Shown: piece after piece, positions 1-6,987 of the stretch | Layout of the letters: each line of letters begins with the position of its first letter | How positions within the stretch are numbered: the stretch's first letter is position 1 | NCBI GenBank assembly: GCA_019120675.1 | Contig: DWUQ01000124.1 | Location: 1-8,054 of the forward strand | Length of the DNA: 8,054 nt | Direction of reading: 5' to 3' | Source of the DNA: Candidatus Paenalcaligenes intestinipullorum | GTDB lineage: Bacteria > Pseudomonadota > Gammaproteobacteria > Burkholderiales > Burkholderiaceae_B | The notes under the pieces: generated by a model | Databases searched by the model: none | Told to the model about the DNA's origin: nothing | What the model saw: only the letters and a program-made list of their open reading frames with translations | Made by a program: the position numbers and the translations under genes

Positions 1-510
1 AAAGACTTCTTGGGGTTCTTGAGCGAAGCGTTTGAGGCGTTCAATCTTGCGTTGCAAACGTTGGCGGCCTTCGGCGAGAAGCGTGTCTTGGTCGAAGCGC
101 CGAAAGTACAGCTCATTCACAATCGCCAGCACAAAGATTTCGAAGCCCATGACGTGCACTTGCGGCCCTTCGGCCACAATGATCAACCGATCACCCTCGG
201 TGCGTACTTGGATGAAACGACGCTGATAGCGAAACACCGATAAATAATCAATGAAATCGGATTTCATATAGCGCAAACTGGCTAAATAATTCAGCTCATC
301 GCTACGAAAGCGTAGGCTGCATAAATAATCCAGTTGGGATTCCACAGCGGGCGCTAATTCGCTCAGCGGGTATTCGGGGGTGTTACGGCACAAAAACTCG
401 TAGCGTACCTGCGCAGCAGGGTGGCGATGCAGCATGGCTTGCCACATGGTGAATTTGTACAGATCGGTTTCGAGTAACGAGGTAATAACAGGTTGAAAAG
501 GTTCGCTCAT
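1..510 (-). CDS. pncB: Nicotinate phosphoribosyltransferase, N-terminal part (3' end outside window)
   Basis: PncB makes nicotinate mononucleotide from nicotinate, PRPP and ATP in the cytoplasm, the entry step of the Preiss-Handler NAD salvage route. The frame is open from the ATG at 508-510 to the window edge, giving 170 residues beginning MSEPFQPVITSLL. Residues 12-22 (LLETDLYKFTM) are the family's N-terminal signature. Other family-like stretches are VRYEFLCRN, LRYMKSDFIDYL, FRYQRRFIQV and the segment near residue 120 ending in FEIFVLAIVNE. Full-length proteins have about 400 residues, so roughly 60% is missing, including the region of the phosphorylated catalytic histidine known in the Salmonella enzyme. 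The start fits the family N-terminus. No in-frame start lies just upstream, and no Shine-Dalgarno sequence precedes it. A terminator at 588-626 separates the gene from its upstream neighbour, so it probably has its own promoter. Confidence 0.93.
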   Translation of the reverse strand, partial: MSEPFQPVITSLLETDLYKFTMWQAMLHRHPAAQVRYEFLCRNTPEYPLSELAPAVESQLDYLCSLRFRSDELNYLASLRYMKSDFIDYLSVFRYQRRFIQVRTEGDRLIIVAEGPQVHVMGFEIFVLAIVNELYFRRFDQDTLLAEGRQRLQRKIERLKRFAQEPQEVF

Positions 511-534
511 GAGTGCGTACGCTGCCGTAACAAA

Positions 535-566
535 TAGTAGAAACCTACTAGTCTACTTGGTTTCTA
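535..566. promoter_or_regulatory. Nested inverted repeats upstream of pncB, candidate operator
   Basis: Two overlapping inverted repeats lie 25-56 bases upstream of the pncB start. One is TAGAAACC (538-545) with GGTTTCTA (559-566): perfect 8-base arms, 13-base spacer, centre at 552, with partial symmetry continuing inside (TAG/CTA at 549-551 and 553-555). The other is TAGTAG (535-540) with CTACTA (545-550) around AAAC. On the minus strand a weak -10-like TACTAT (534-539) overlaps the edge, but no matching -35 is seen. The position suits a regulator of NAD metabolism (NrtR-type repressors control pncB in some bacteria), but I do not recognise the motif and the regulator is unknown. Confidence 0.35.
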
Positions 567-587
567 GCTTTCCGCGCAGTTTCCCAT

Positions 588-626
588 AAAAAACCTCGGG
601 TCGTCTTGAACGACGAGCCGAGGTTT
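588..626 (-). terminator. Rho-independent terminator of the DUF3683/FAD/Fe-S gene
   Basis: On the minus strand this reads AAACCTCGG, C, TCGTC, loop GTTCAA, GACGA, C, CCGAGGTTT. That is a 14-base-pair stem interrupted by one C-C mismatch, with a six-base loop. A run of six T (593-588) follows on the minus strand. It begins six bases past the stop codon at 633-635. The plus strand has only three T after the stem, so it works mainly for minus-strand transcription and insulates pncB from the gene upstream. Confidence 0.88.
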
Positions 627-632
627 AATGGA

Positions 633-3600
633 TTAGACCAATACCCGCTCAATTCCACCATGATTGGCCGCTTCGACATATTTGGGCATCCAGTCTGCGC
701 CCAAAATGTGTTTGGCCATTTCGACGACGATGTAATCGGCTTCAACACCGGTGTCGCCTTGATAACGGCTGAGACCTTGCAAGCACGATGGGCAAGAGGT
801 CAGCATTTTGACTTCACCACTAAAGCCGTCTTGGGTTAGAGTGGCTTGGTTTTTGACCAGTTCCTCTTGCTTACGGAAGCGAATCTGCGTGGAAATATCG
901 GGGCGGCTGACCGCTAAGGTGCCTGACTCGCCACAGCAGCGATCGCTTTTTATCGTGGTGTCCCCGACCAACGACTTGACCGTGCGCATGGGGTCTTGCT
1001 GCTTCATAGGCGTGTGGCAGGGGTCGTGGTACATATAGCGTACGCCTTCTACGCCATCCAGCTTAATGCCTTTTTCGAGCAGAAACTCGTGAATATCAAT
1101 CAGGCGGCAGCCGGGGAAGATTTTCTCGAATTCGTAGTTAGCCAGTTGGTCATAGCAGGTGCCACAGCTCACCACCACGGTTTTAATGTCCAGGTAGTTC
1201 AGCGTGGTGGCCATGCGGTGAAACAGCACACGGTTGTCGGTAATCATTTGCTCGGCTTTGTCGAGCTGACCGTTGCCGCGTTGCGGGTAGCCACAGCACA
1301 AGTAGCTGGGCGGTAAAACCGTTTGTACGCCAGCGTGCCACAGCATGGCTTGGGTGGCTAAGCCCACTTGAGAAAACAAGCGTTCTGAGCCACAGCCTGG
1401 GAAGTAAAACACCGCTTCGCTGTCCGCGGGCGTAGCGGGGTTACGGATAATCGGTACGTAATCGGGGTCCTCGATGTCCAGCAGCTTGCGCATAGGCTGC
1501 TTGGGTAAGTTGCCTGGCATCTTTTTATTAATAAAGTGGATCACCTGCTCGCGAATCGGGGCTTTGCCGACGGTAGCGGGCGGGGCGCTGACTTGCTTGC
1601 GTGCGGGCACGGCCAGCACATCGTGAGCGATGCGCTGAGCTTTGTAGCCCACGGATAATACTTTACGGGTGGTGTTGATCACGCGGGTGTCTTTGGCGTT
1701 TAAAAAGAACATGGCTGCGGCGGCGCCGGGCTTTTTGGACTTCTTGCCCATGCGCGTCAGCAGACCCCGCATTTCCATGGTGACGTCACCAAAGTCAATG
1801 TCAACAGGGCAGGGGTTAAAACACTTGTGGCACAAGGTACAGTGGTCGCTCACATCTTCAAATTCAGCCCAATGCTGCAAGCTAATGCCACGGCGAGTTT
1901 GCTCCTCGTATAAAAAGGCCTCGATGAGCAGGGACGTAGCCAGAATTTTATTGCGCGGTGAATACAACAAGTTGGCACGCGGCACATGGGTGGCACAGAC
2001 GGGCTTGCATTTACCACAGCGTAGGCAGTCTTTGATGGCGTGTGAAATCGAGCCGATCTCGCTGCGTTGCATAATGAGTGATTCGTAGCTCAGTAAATTA
2101 AAGCTGGGTGTCCACGCACGGCTGAGATCCGCTCCGGGCATCAGTTTGCCGGCATTAAAGTGGTTGTGTGGATCGACTCGACGCTTGTAATCTTGGAAAG
2201 GCTGTAGCTCGTCTTGCGTCAGGTATTCGAATTTAGTCAGGCCAATACCGTGCTCGCCCGAGATCACGCCATCTAGGCCGCGCGCAATTTGCATGATCTT
2301 TGCCACGGTTTCGTTGGCCTGTTGCAACATTTCGTAGTCGTCGGAGTTGACTGGAATATTCGTATGTACGTTGCCATCGCCAGCGTGCATGTGCAGAGCG
2401 ACAAACACACGGCTTTTTAATACCCGCTCATGCACCGCTTGGGCTTGGGCAAGGATGGCGGCACACTCTGCGCCTTGGAATAAGTCTTCGAGCTTGCCGC
2501 GCAGTTCGGTTTTCCATGAGGTGCGTAGGGTATGGTCTTGTAAAAGCTCGACGATACGAACGCTAGGGTCCGCTTCTAAGCGCTGATCAATCGCGTCTAA
2601 GGTGCTGGCTTCAAAGCCCAGCTCACCTAATGTGGCTCGCAGGGGTGCGGCGGCGTCATCCAGATGGGTTAACAGCCATTGCCAACGTTGACGCACTTGT
2701 TGCAATAGCGCTAACGCTTCTTGGCGGTGGCTTTCCAGTTCTTCGCGTGTGTAGCTGTCCGACTCATGGTCTTGGCTTTTGCCCAAAGGCAGCTCACCTT
2801 GGAAAAACTGTTCCAGCTCATCAACAAGACGCAGTTTGTTGCGGGTGGATAAATCAATATTGATGCGTTCGATCTCGTCGGTGTATTCGCCCATGCGCTC
2901 TAAGGGGATCACCACGTCTTCGTTGATTTTAAAGGCGTTGGTATGACGCGCGATGGCCGCGGTGCGAGCGCGATCCAACCAGAAGCGTTTGCGGGCTTCG
3001 GGGCTGACCGCCACAAAGCCTTCCCCATGGCGAGTGTTGGCAATGCGGATCACTTCGCTGGCTGCTGCGGCGACCGCATTGGCGTCATCACCGACGATAT
3101 CGCCAATCAGTACCATTTTGGGCAGGGTGCCGCGCTTGCTCTTGGTGGCGTAGCCGACGGCACGTAAGTACCGTTCGTCTAAGTGCTCTAGGCCCGCCAA
3201 TAAGGCGCCGTTGGCTTGGCCTTCGGTATCAAGGTAATGCTTCACCTCAACGATAGACGGTACGGCGTTGCGAGCGCTACCAAAGAACTCTAAGCACACC
3301 GTACGGGTGTGCTCAGGCATGCGATGCAAAATCCAGCGGGCAGCGGTAATTAGGCCGTCGCAGCCTTCTTTCTGAATGCCGGGTAAGCCGGATAGGAATT
3401 TGTCGGTGACGTCTTTGCCAAGGCCCGCTTTGCGGAAGCTGCGGCCCGCAATGCGCAGGGTTTCTTCGCGGAGTAGACGCTCGCCGGGCTCCAGATTGCC
3501 ATCGTACCAGCGACATTCGAAGACCGCCTCGTCCACTTCATGGATTTTGCCTAGGTTGTGGTTGATGCGGGTGACCTCGAGCCAGTTGCCTTGGGGGTCC

Positions 3601-4568
3601 ACCATGCGCCACCACGCTAAGTTATCTAAGGCGGTGCCCCACAGCACGGCCTTTTTGCCGCCGGCGTTCATGGCCACGTTGCCGCCGATACAGGAGGCGT
3701 CAGCGGAGGTTGGGTCGACGGCAAACACGCGACCCGCGGCTTCGGCGGCATCGGCAACCCGACGGGTGACCACACCGGCACCCGATAGAATCGTGTGTAC
3801 GGGTGCGTCCACGCCCGGCAGGCTAATGGCTTCGACCTCACCCAGTGCGTCGAGTTTCTCGGTGTTAATCACCACCGAACGGGCGGTCAGTGGAATGGCG
3901 CCACCGGTATAGCCTGTACCGCCTCCACGGGGAATGATCGTAAGACCGAGCTCAATACAGGCTCGTACTAGAGGCGCAATTTCATTTTCTGTATCCGGCG
4001 TCAGCACGACAAAAGGGTATTCAACGCGCCAGTCGGTGGCGTCGGTGACGTGTGAAACGCGTGATAAGCCATCGAATTTGATGTTGTCAGCGCGGGTGAG
4101 GCGCGTGAGCTTTTTGGTGACTTGCTGGCGTAAGTCTAAGGCATCGCTAAAGGCGTTTTCAAACTCATCCACCGCGGCTCGGGCGGCATTCAATAAGCCT
4201 TGAACTTTACGATCGCGCTCCGAGACATCCACATCCCGTCGCTGATTAATTTCACTTAGCCGATGCCGGAGGGCTTCTAGGAGTTGGTTAAAGCGCTTGG
4301 GGTTGTGCAGCAGGTCGTCTTGCAAATACGGATTGCGACGGACCACCCAAATATCGCCCAGCACCTCAAACAGCATTTTGGCCGAACGTCCGGTGCGGCG
4401 CTCGCTGCGCAAGTCGCTCAGCTGTGACCACGCCTCGTCGCCGAGTAAGCGCAGGACAATTTCTCGATCTGAGTACGAAGTGTAGTTGTAGGGGATCTCA
4501 CGCAGACGGTTAGCAGACACGGTGGGCGCATGAGCGGCGAGGTACTGACTGGCGACGGGGGCGTTCAT
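633..4568 (-). CDS. DUF3683-FAD-linked oxidase-Fe-S oxidoreductase fusion (probable D-2-hydroxyacid dehydrogenase)
   Basis: This 1311-residue protein probably oxidises a D-2-hydroxyacid (D-lactate, D-2-hydroxyglutarate or similar) on FAD and passes electrons through Fe-S clusters to the respiratory chain. It resembles GlcD/Dld and GlcF/HdrD modules fused, as in YdiJ (about 1018 residues) but longer. Visible order: DUF3683-type N-terminus (about 20-150, LREIPYNYTSYSDREIV); FAD-binding PCMH domain (about 185-350, RGGGTGYTGG at 214-223, CIGGNVAMNAGG at 293-304); FAD-oxidase C-terminal region (about 480-815, HMHAGDGNVH at 726-735, GEHGIGLTK at 771-779), interrupted by a charged, probably helical insert (about 585-715); two ferredoxin-like motifs (C848/851/854/858 and C910/913/916/920); two CCG domains with all cysteines present (C1059, C1091-1092, C1135, C1138; C1184, C1211-1212, C1259, C1262). 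There is no signal peptide or membrane segment. The first ferredoxin motif lacks the usual Pro after its last Cys, which I recall as normal in this family. The substrate is inferred. The ATG at 4568 lacks a Shine-Dalgarno sequence but fits the family start. Confidence 0.9.
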   Translation of the reverse strand: MNAPVASQYLAAHAPTVSANRLREIPYNYTSYSDREIVLRLLGDEAWSQLSDLRSERRTGRSAKMLFEVLGDIWVVRRNPYLQDDLLHNPKRFNQLLEALRHRLSEINQRRDVDVSERDRKVQGLLNAARAAVDEFENAFSDALDLRQQVTKKLTRLTRADNIKFDGLSRVSHVTDATDWRVEYPFVVLTPDTENEIAPLVRACIELGLTIIPRGGGTGYTGGAIPLTARSVVINTEKLDALGEVEAISLPGVDAPVHTILSGAGVVTRRVADAAEAAGRVFAVDPTSADASCIGGNVAMNAGGKKAVLWGTALDNLAWWRMVDPQGNWLEVTRINHNLGKIHEVDEAVFECRWYDGNLEPGERLLREETLRIAGRSFRKAGLGKDVTDKFLSGLPGIQKEGCDGLITAARWILHRMPEHTRTVCLEFFGSARNAVPSIVEVKHYLDTEGQANGALLAGLEHLDERYLRAVGYATKSKRGTLPKMVLIGDIVGDDANAVAAAASEVIRIANTRHGEGFVAVSPEARKRFWLDRARTAAIARHTNAFKINEDVVIPLERMGEYTDEIERINIDLSTRNKLRLVDELEQFFQGELPLGKSQDHESDSYTREELESHRQEALALLQQVRQRWQWLLTHLDDAAAPLRATLGELGFEASTLDAIDQRLEADPSVRIVELLQDHTLRTSWKTELRGKLEDLFQGAECAAILAQAQAVHERVLKSRVFVALHMHAGDGNVHTNIPVNSDDYEMLQQANETVAKIMQIARGLDGVISGEHGIGLTKFEYLTQDELQPFQDYKRRVDPHNHFNAGKLMPGADLSRAWTPSFNLLSYESLIMQRSEIGSISHAIKDCLRCGKCKPVCATHVPRANLLYSPRNKILATSLLIEAFLYEEQTRRGISLQHWAEFEDVSDHCTLCHKCFNPCPVDIDFGDVTMEMRGLLTRMGKKSKKPGAAAAMFFLNAKDTRVINTTRKVLSVGYKAQRIAHDVLAVPARKQVSAPPATVGKAPIREQVIHFINKKMPGNLPKQPMRKLLDIEDPDYVPIIRNPATPADSEAVFYFPGCGSERLFSQVGLATQAMLWHAGVQTVLPPSYLCCGYPQRGNGQLDKAEQMITDNRVLFHRMATTLNYLDIKTVVVSCGTCYDQLANYEFEKIFPGCRLIDIHEFLLEKGIKLDGVEGVRYMYHDPCHTPMKQQDPMRTVKSLVGDTTIKSDRCCGESGTLAVSRPDISTQIRFRKQEELVKNQATLTQDGFSGEVKMLTSCPSCLQGLSRYQGDTGVEADYIVVEMAKHILGADWMPKYVEAANHGGIERVLV

Positions 4569-4576
4569 ATTAAAAA

Positions 4577-4589
4577 GCCGGCAAACGGC
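4577..4589 (-). promoter_or_regulatory. Small GC hairpin plus T5 in the leader of the flavoprotein gene
   Basis: On the minus strand GCCG, a five-base loop TTTGC and CGGC are followed by TTTTT, ending a few bases before the ATG at 4568. It sits where a Shine-Dalgarno sequence would be and none is present. It resembles a very short terminator or a translation-affecting hairpin, but a four-base-pair stem is weak and may be chance. The rest of the 151-base gap (4569-4719) holds no convincing promoter or terminator, so cotranscription with yqaA is possible. Confidence 0.2.
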
Positions 4590-4719
4590 AGAAATAGAGC
4601 GTTAACAGAAACGCCATAGTTTAAAGCATGGGCTTAACGAGTGGTGGCTTTGGGGCGAATTGTCAAGAGACGTTGCACAGAAGCGCCACTTTTTAGTCTC
4701 TACAGTGTGAACGCTCGAT

Positions 4720-5301
4720 TTAGCCTTGGAAGTACGGTAGCAGCATGGGCCACAGCCATAATAAAAAGCCAGTCATCAGCACATAGCGTAAAAACTTGCC
4801 GATGGCCATGTACACCGTGCACAAACCAAGTGGCAAGCGTAACCAGCCTGCAACACTGCATAATGGGTCACCCACGATGGGCAACCAAGACAGCAATAAC
4901 GCTGCGGGGCCAAGTTTGTGGAACCAAGCTTGTACGGTATGGTGCCAGCGCCCTGTATGCTTAGGCTGGGCTTCGGCCTTTGGTGGCGCCACGCCTTGTG
5001 CTTGGGCGTGTGCAGTTTGCTTAGCTTGGTGTTCCTGCCAGCGTTCATAGCCATTGTGAGCTGCCCAGCCCATCCAGTAGCTGACGATACCGCCTAAGGT
5101 GTTTCCCACTGTGGCCACCACAACCGCTGGCCAAAACATTGTGGGTGCCAGCTGCAAATAACCAAACACAGCGGGCTCAGAACCGAGCGGCAGCAACGTT
5201 GCCGAGACAAAGCTGACAATAAAAATGGCCGATAAGCCAAACTCAGGCAAAGAAAAGGTCAATAAAAACCAATGAACGGCTGCTTGAACCCATGATTCCA
5301 T
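4720..5301 (-). CDS. yqaA: YqaA-family (DedA-like/SNARE-associated) inner-membrane protein
   Basis: A 193-residue polytopic inner-membrane protein of the YqaA branch of the DedA/VTT superfamily. Its biochemical role is not established; some relatives act in lipid transport or in membrane-potential homeostasis. Family motifs are SATLLPLGSEP (33-43), GNTLGGIVSYWMG (66-78), LSWLPIVGDPLC (137-148) followed by AGWLRL, and GKFLRYV (168-174). Hydrophobic stretches lie near 10-35, 54-80, 131-150 and 158-188. It is about 50 residues longer than E. coli YqaA as I remember it (about 142). The extra length is in the N-terminus and in a hydrophilic Gln/Ala/His-rich loop at about 83-120. The ATG at 5301 is the first plausible start and has only a weak purine stretch upstream. 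The gene is divergent from ilvA and lies 151 bases upstream of the flavoprotein gene on the same strand. Confidence 0.87.
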   Translation of the reverse strand: MESWVQAAVHWFLLTFSLPEFGLSAIFIVSFVSATLLPLGSEPAVFGYLQLAPTMFWPAVVVATVGNTLGGIVSYWMGWAAHNGYERWQEHQAKQTAHAQAQGVAPPKAEAQPKHTGRWHHTVQAWFHKLGPAALLLSWLPIVGDPLCSVAGWLRLPLGLCTVYMAIGKFLRYVLMTGFLLWLWPMLLPYFQG

Positions 5302-5360
5302 CTTAGGTGCTCAGATAAGTTAGGCCATCTTGACTGCGAGAAGAGCAGCACGAAGCGTCT

Positions 5361-5389
5361 ACTATGGCGGGATTGTGGGTTTTTTTCAA
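5361..5389 (-). promoter_or_regulatory. Candidate sigma70 promoter for yqaA
   Basis: On the minus strand a -35-like TTGAAA (5389-5384) and a -10-like CATAGT (5366-5361) are separated by exactly 17 bases. The predicted start of transcription is near 5354, giving a leader of about 53 bases before the yqaA ATG. TTGAAA matches five of six consensus bases and CATAGT four of six. The -35 overlaps a seven-base A tract. This is a pattern match only. Confidence 0.4.
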
Positions 5390-5418
5390 TAGTTTGCGGG
5401 CTGGCTGGCGATGGGCTG

Positions 5419-5427
5419 TGGTATTCT
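5419..5427 (+). promoter_or_regulatory. Candidate extended -10 promoter for ilvA
   Basis: TG at 5419-5420, one spacer base and TATTCT at 5422-5427 form an extended -10 element upstream of ilvA. No good -35 is found at 16-18 bases. Transcription would begin near 5434, giving a T-rich leader of about 45 bases. No leader peptide rich in branched-chain residues, no attenuator hairpin and no riboswitch is seen in 5302-5478. Confidence 0.33.
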
Positions 5428-5478
5428 TTTTGGTTTTCTGCGCTTGTTTTTGCCGCGTTGGCGGCCTTGGTTTGCCTT

Positions 5479-6987
5479 ATGTCTAACGATTATTTAAAAC
5501 GCATCCTTACCTCTCGGGTGTACGATGTGGTGCGTGAGTCTCCGCTGGAATACGCCCCTTTAGCCTCGGCGCGTATTGGCAATCGTCTGTTGCTCAAGCG
5601 TGAGGATCAGTTAGATGTATTTAGCTTCAAATTGCGCGGTGCCTACAACAAGATGGCCCATCTCAGTGCCGAGGAGCTTCAACGAGGCGTGATTGCCGCC
5701 TCGGCGGGCAACCATGCCCAAGGGGTGGCGTATTCCGCCAAGCGCTTAGGGGCGCGTGCGGTGATTGTTATGCCGGAAACCACGCCGCAAGTCAAAATTG
5801 ATGGGGTTCGTCGCCATGGTGGCGAGGTGGTGTTGGCGGGTGAAAGCTTTTCTGATGCCTACGCCCACGCAGTCGAGTTAGAAAAAGCCGAAGGGCTGAC
5901 TTTTGTTCACCCCTTTGATGACCCCGATGTGATTGCCGGACAGGGTACCGTGGGCATGGAAATCTTGCACCAGCATCCTGGGCCGATTCATGCGATTTTT
6001 GTGCCCATTGGTGGTGGTGGGCTGATTGCTGGGGTAGCGGCGTATGTGAAGCAGCTGCGCCCCGAAATCAAAGTAATCGGCGTACAAACCGAGGACTCGG
6101 CCGCTATGGCGCTCAGTGTGGCCGCCAAGGAGCGCTTGAATCTACCCGATGTGGGCTTGTTTTCGGATGGCACAGCGGTCAAACAGGTCGGTGCCGAGAC
6201 CTTCCGCTTAGCACAGCAGTATGTGGACGATTATGTGTTGGTGGATACCGACGCGGTCTGTGCGGCCATCAAGGATGTGTTTCAAGACACCCGTAGCGTG
6301 GTCGAGCCGGCCGGCGCTTTAGCGATGGCAGGGGCGATGCGTTATGCCCAGCAGCATGGTTTGCAGCATCAAACGCTGATTGCCATCACCTCGGGTGCTA
6401 ATATGAATTTTGATCGCTTGCGCTTTGTGGCCGAGCGCGCCGAGGTAGGCTTAGCGCGCGAAGCGGTGTTTGCGCTCACGATTCCTGAGCAGCGGGGGAG
6501 CTTTTTACGCTTAACCGATGCGCTGGGGAATCGTTCTGTGACCGAGTTTAATTACCGCATTTCGGATGCCGAGCAAGCGCATGTGTTTGTCGGCCTGCAA
6601 ATTCATTCCGAGGCGGAAATTGCCGAATTGCAGCAGCATTTTGTAGACCAAGGCTTTCCCACCCAAGACCTCACGCACAATGAAATGGCCAAAACCCATA
6701 TTCGCTATATGGTGGGTGGGCGCTCACCGTTGGCGGAGCACGAGCAGCTGTATCGTTTTGAGTTTCCCGAACGCCCAGGCGCATTGCGTAAATTTTTAAG
6801 CTCCATGAGCCCTGAGTGGAATATTAGTTTGTTTCACTATCGGAATCAGGGCGATGATTACGGTCGGGTATTGATTGGCTTGCAAGTGCCTCCTAGCGAT
6901 AATGCCGCCTTGCAAAAGTTTTTAGACGTGGTGGGTTATCCATCTTGGGACGAGACCGATAACCCTGCCTTTAAATTGTTTCTGTAG
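5479..6987 (+). CDS. ilvA: Biosynthetic threonine ammonia-lyase (threonine dehydratase)
   Basis: IlvA deaminates L-threonine to 2-oxobutanoate and ammonia with PLP, the first committed step of isoleucine synthesis, in the cytoplasm. The protein has 502 residues, close to the roughly 504-514 of Pseudomonas and E. coli enzymes. The catalytic domain (about 1-320) has the PLP lysine K51 in SFKLRGAY, SAGNHAQG (75-82), the phosphate-binding glycine loop GGGGLIAG (178-185), VEPAGA (275-280) and SGAN (305-308). Two ACT-like regulatory domains follow (about 327-398 and 424-495, each starting with a motif like TIPEQRGSF or EFPERPGAL), so isoleucine feedback control is expected. This separates it from the short catabolic TdcB type. 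The ATG at 5479 is chosen because MSNDYLKRILTSRVYDV lines up with family N-termini. A TTG at 5458 would add seven residues unlike the family. Neither start has a Shine-Dalgarno sequence. The gene is divergent from yqaA, and its 3' end overlaps convergent phoR by 17 bases. Confidence 0.96.
   Translation: MSNDYLKRILTSRVYDVVRESPLEYAPLASARIGNRLLLKREDQLDVFSFKLRGAYNKMAHLSAEELQRGVIAASAGNHAQGVAYSAKRLGARAVIVMPETTPQVKIDGVRRHGGEVVLAGESFSDAYAHAVELEKAEGLTFVHPFDDPDVIAGQGTVGMEILHQHPGPIHAIFVPIGGGGLIAGVAAYVKQLRPEIKVIGVQTEDSAAMALSVAAKERLNLPDVGLFSDGTAVKQVGAETFRLAQQYVDDYVLVDTDAVCAAIKDVFQDTRSVVEPAGALAMAGAMRYAQQHGLQHQTLIAITSGANMNFDRLRFVAERAEVGLAREAVFALTIPEQRGSFLRLTDALGNRSVTEFNYRISDAEQAHVFVGLQIHSEAEIAELQQHFVDQGFPTQDLTHNEMAKTHIRYMVGGRSPLAEHEQLYRFEFPERPGALRKFLSSMSPEWNISLFHYRNQGDDYGRVLIGLQVPPSDNAALQKFLDVVGYPSWDETDNPAFKLFL

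Noticed and set aside
996..1316. A 106-codon plus-strand open frame
   Set aside because: It is antisense to the CCG domains of the flavoprotein gene, with no upstream signal and no recognisable product.
1669..2088. A 139-codon plus-strand open frame
   Set aside because: It is antisense to the Fe-S cysteine motif region, has no recognisable domain, and the opposite strand is clearly the coding one.
3376..3912. A 178-codon plus-strand open frame
   Set aside because: It lies wholly antisense to the FAD-binding domain of the flavoprotein gene. Its product is rich in Ser, Arg, Pro and Thr with no family motif. It is a shadow of the real gene.
4661..4666. TTGACA on the minus strand as a -35 for the flavoprotein gene
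   Set aside because: The hexamer is perfect, but no acceptable -10 occurs at 16-18 bases (CACTCG is found there).
4666..4701. Inverted repeat AGAGAC/GTCTCT downstream of yqaA as a terminator
   Set aside because: The arms have only six bases, the loop is 24 bases, and no T-run follows on the minus strand.
5458..5478. Upstream TTG start for ilvA
   Set aside because: It would add seven residues not seen in family N-termini, and there is no Shine-Dalgarno support. The ATG at 5479 aligns with homologues.
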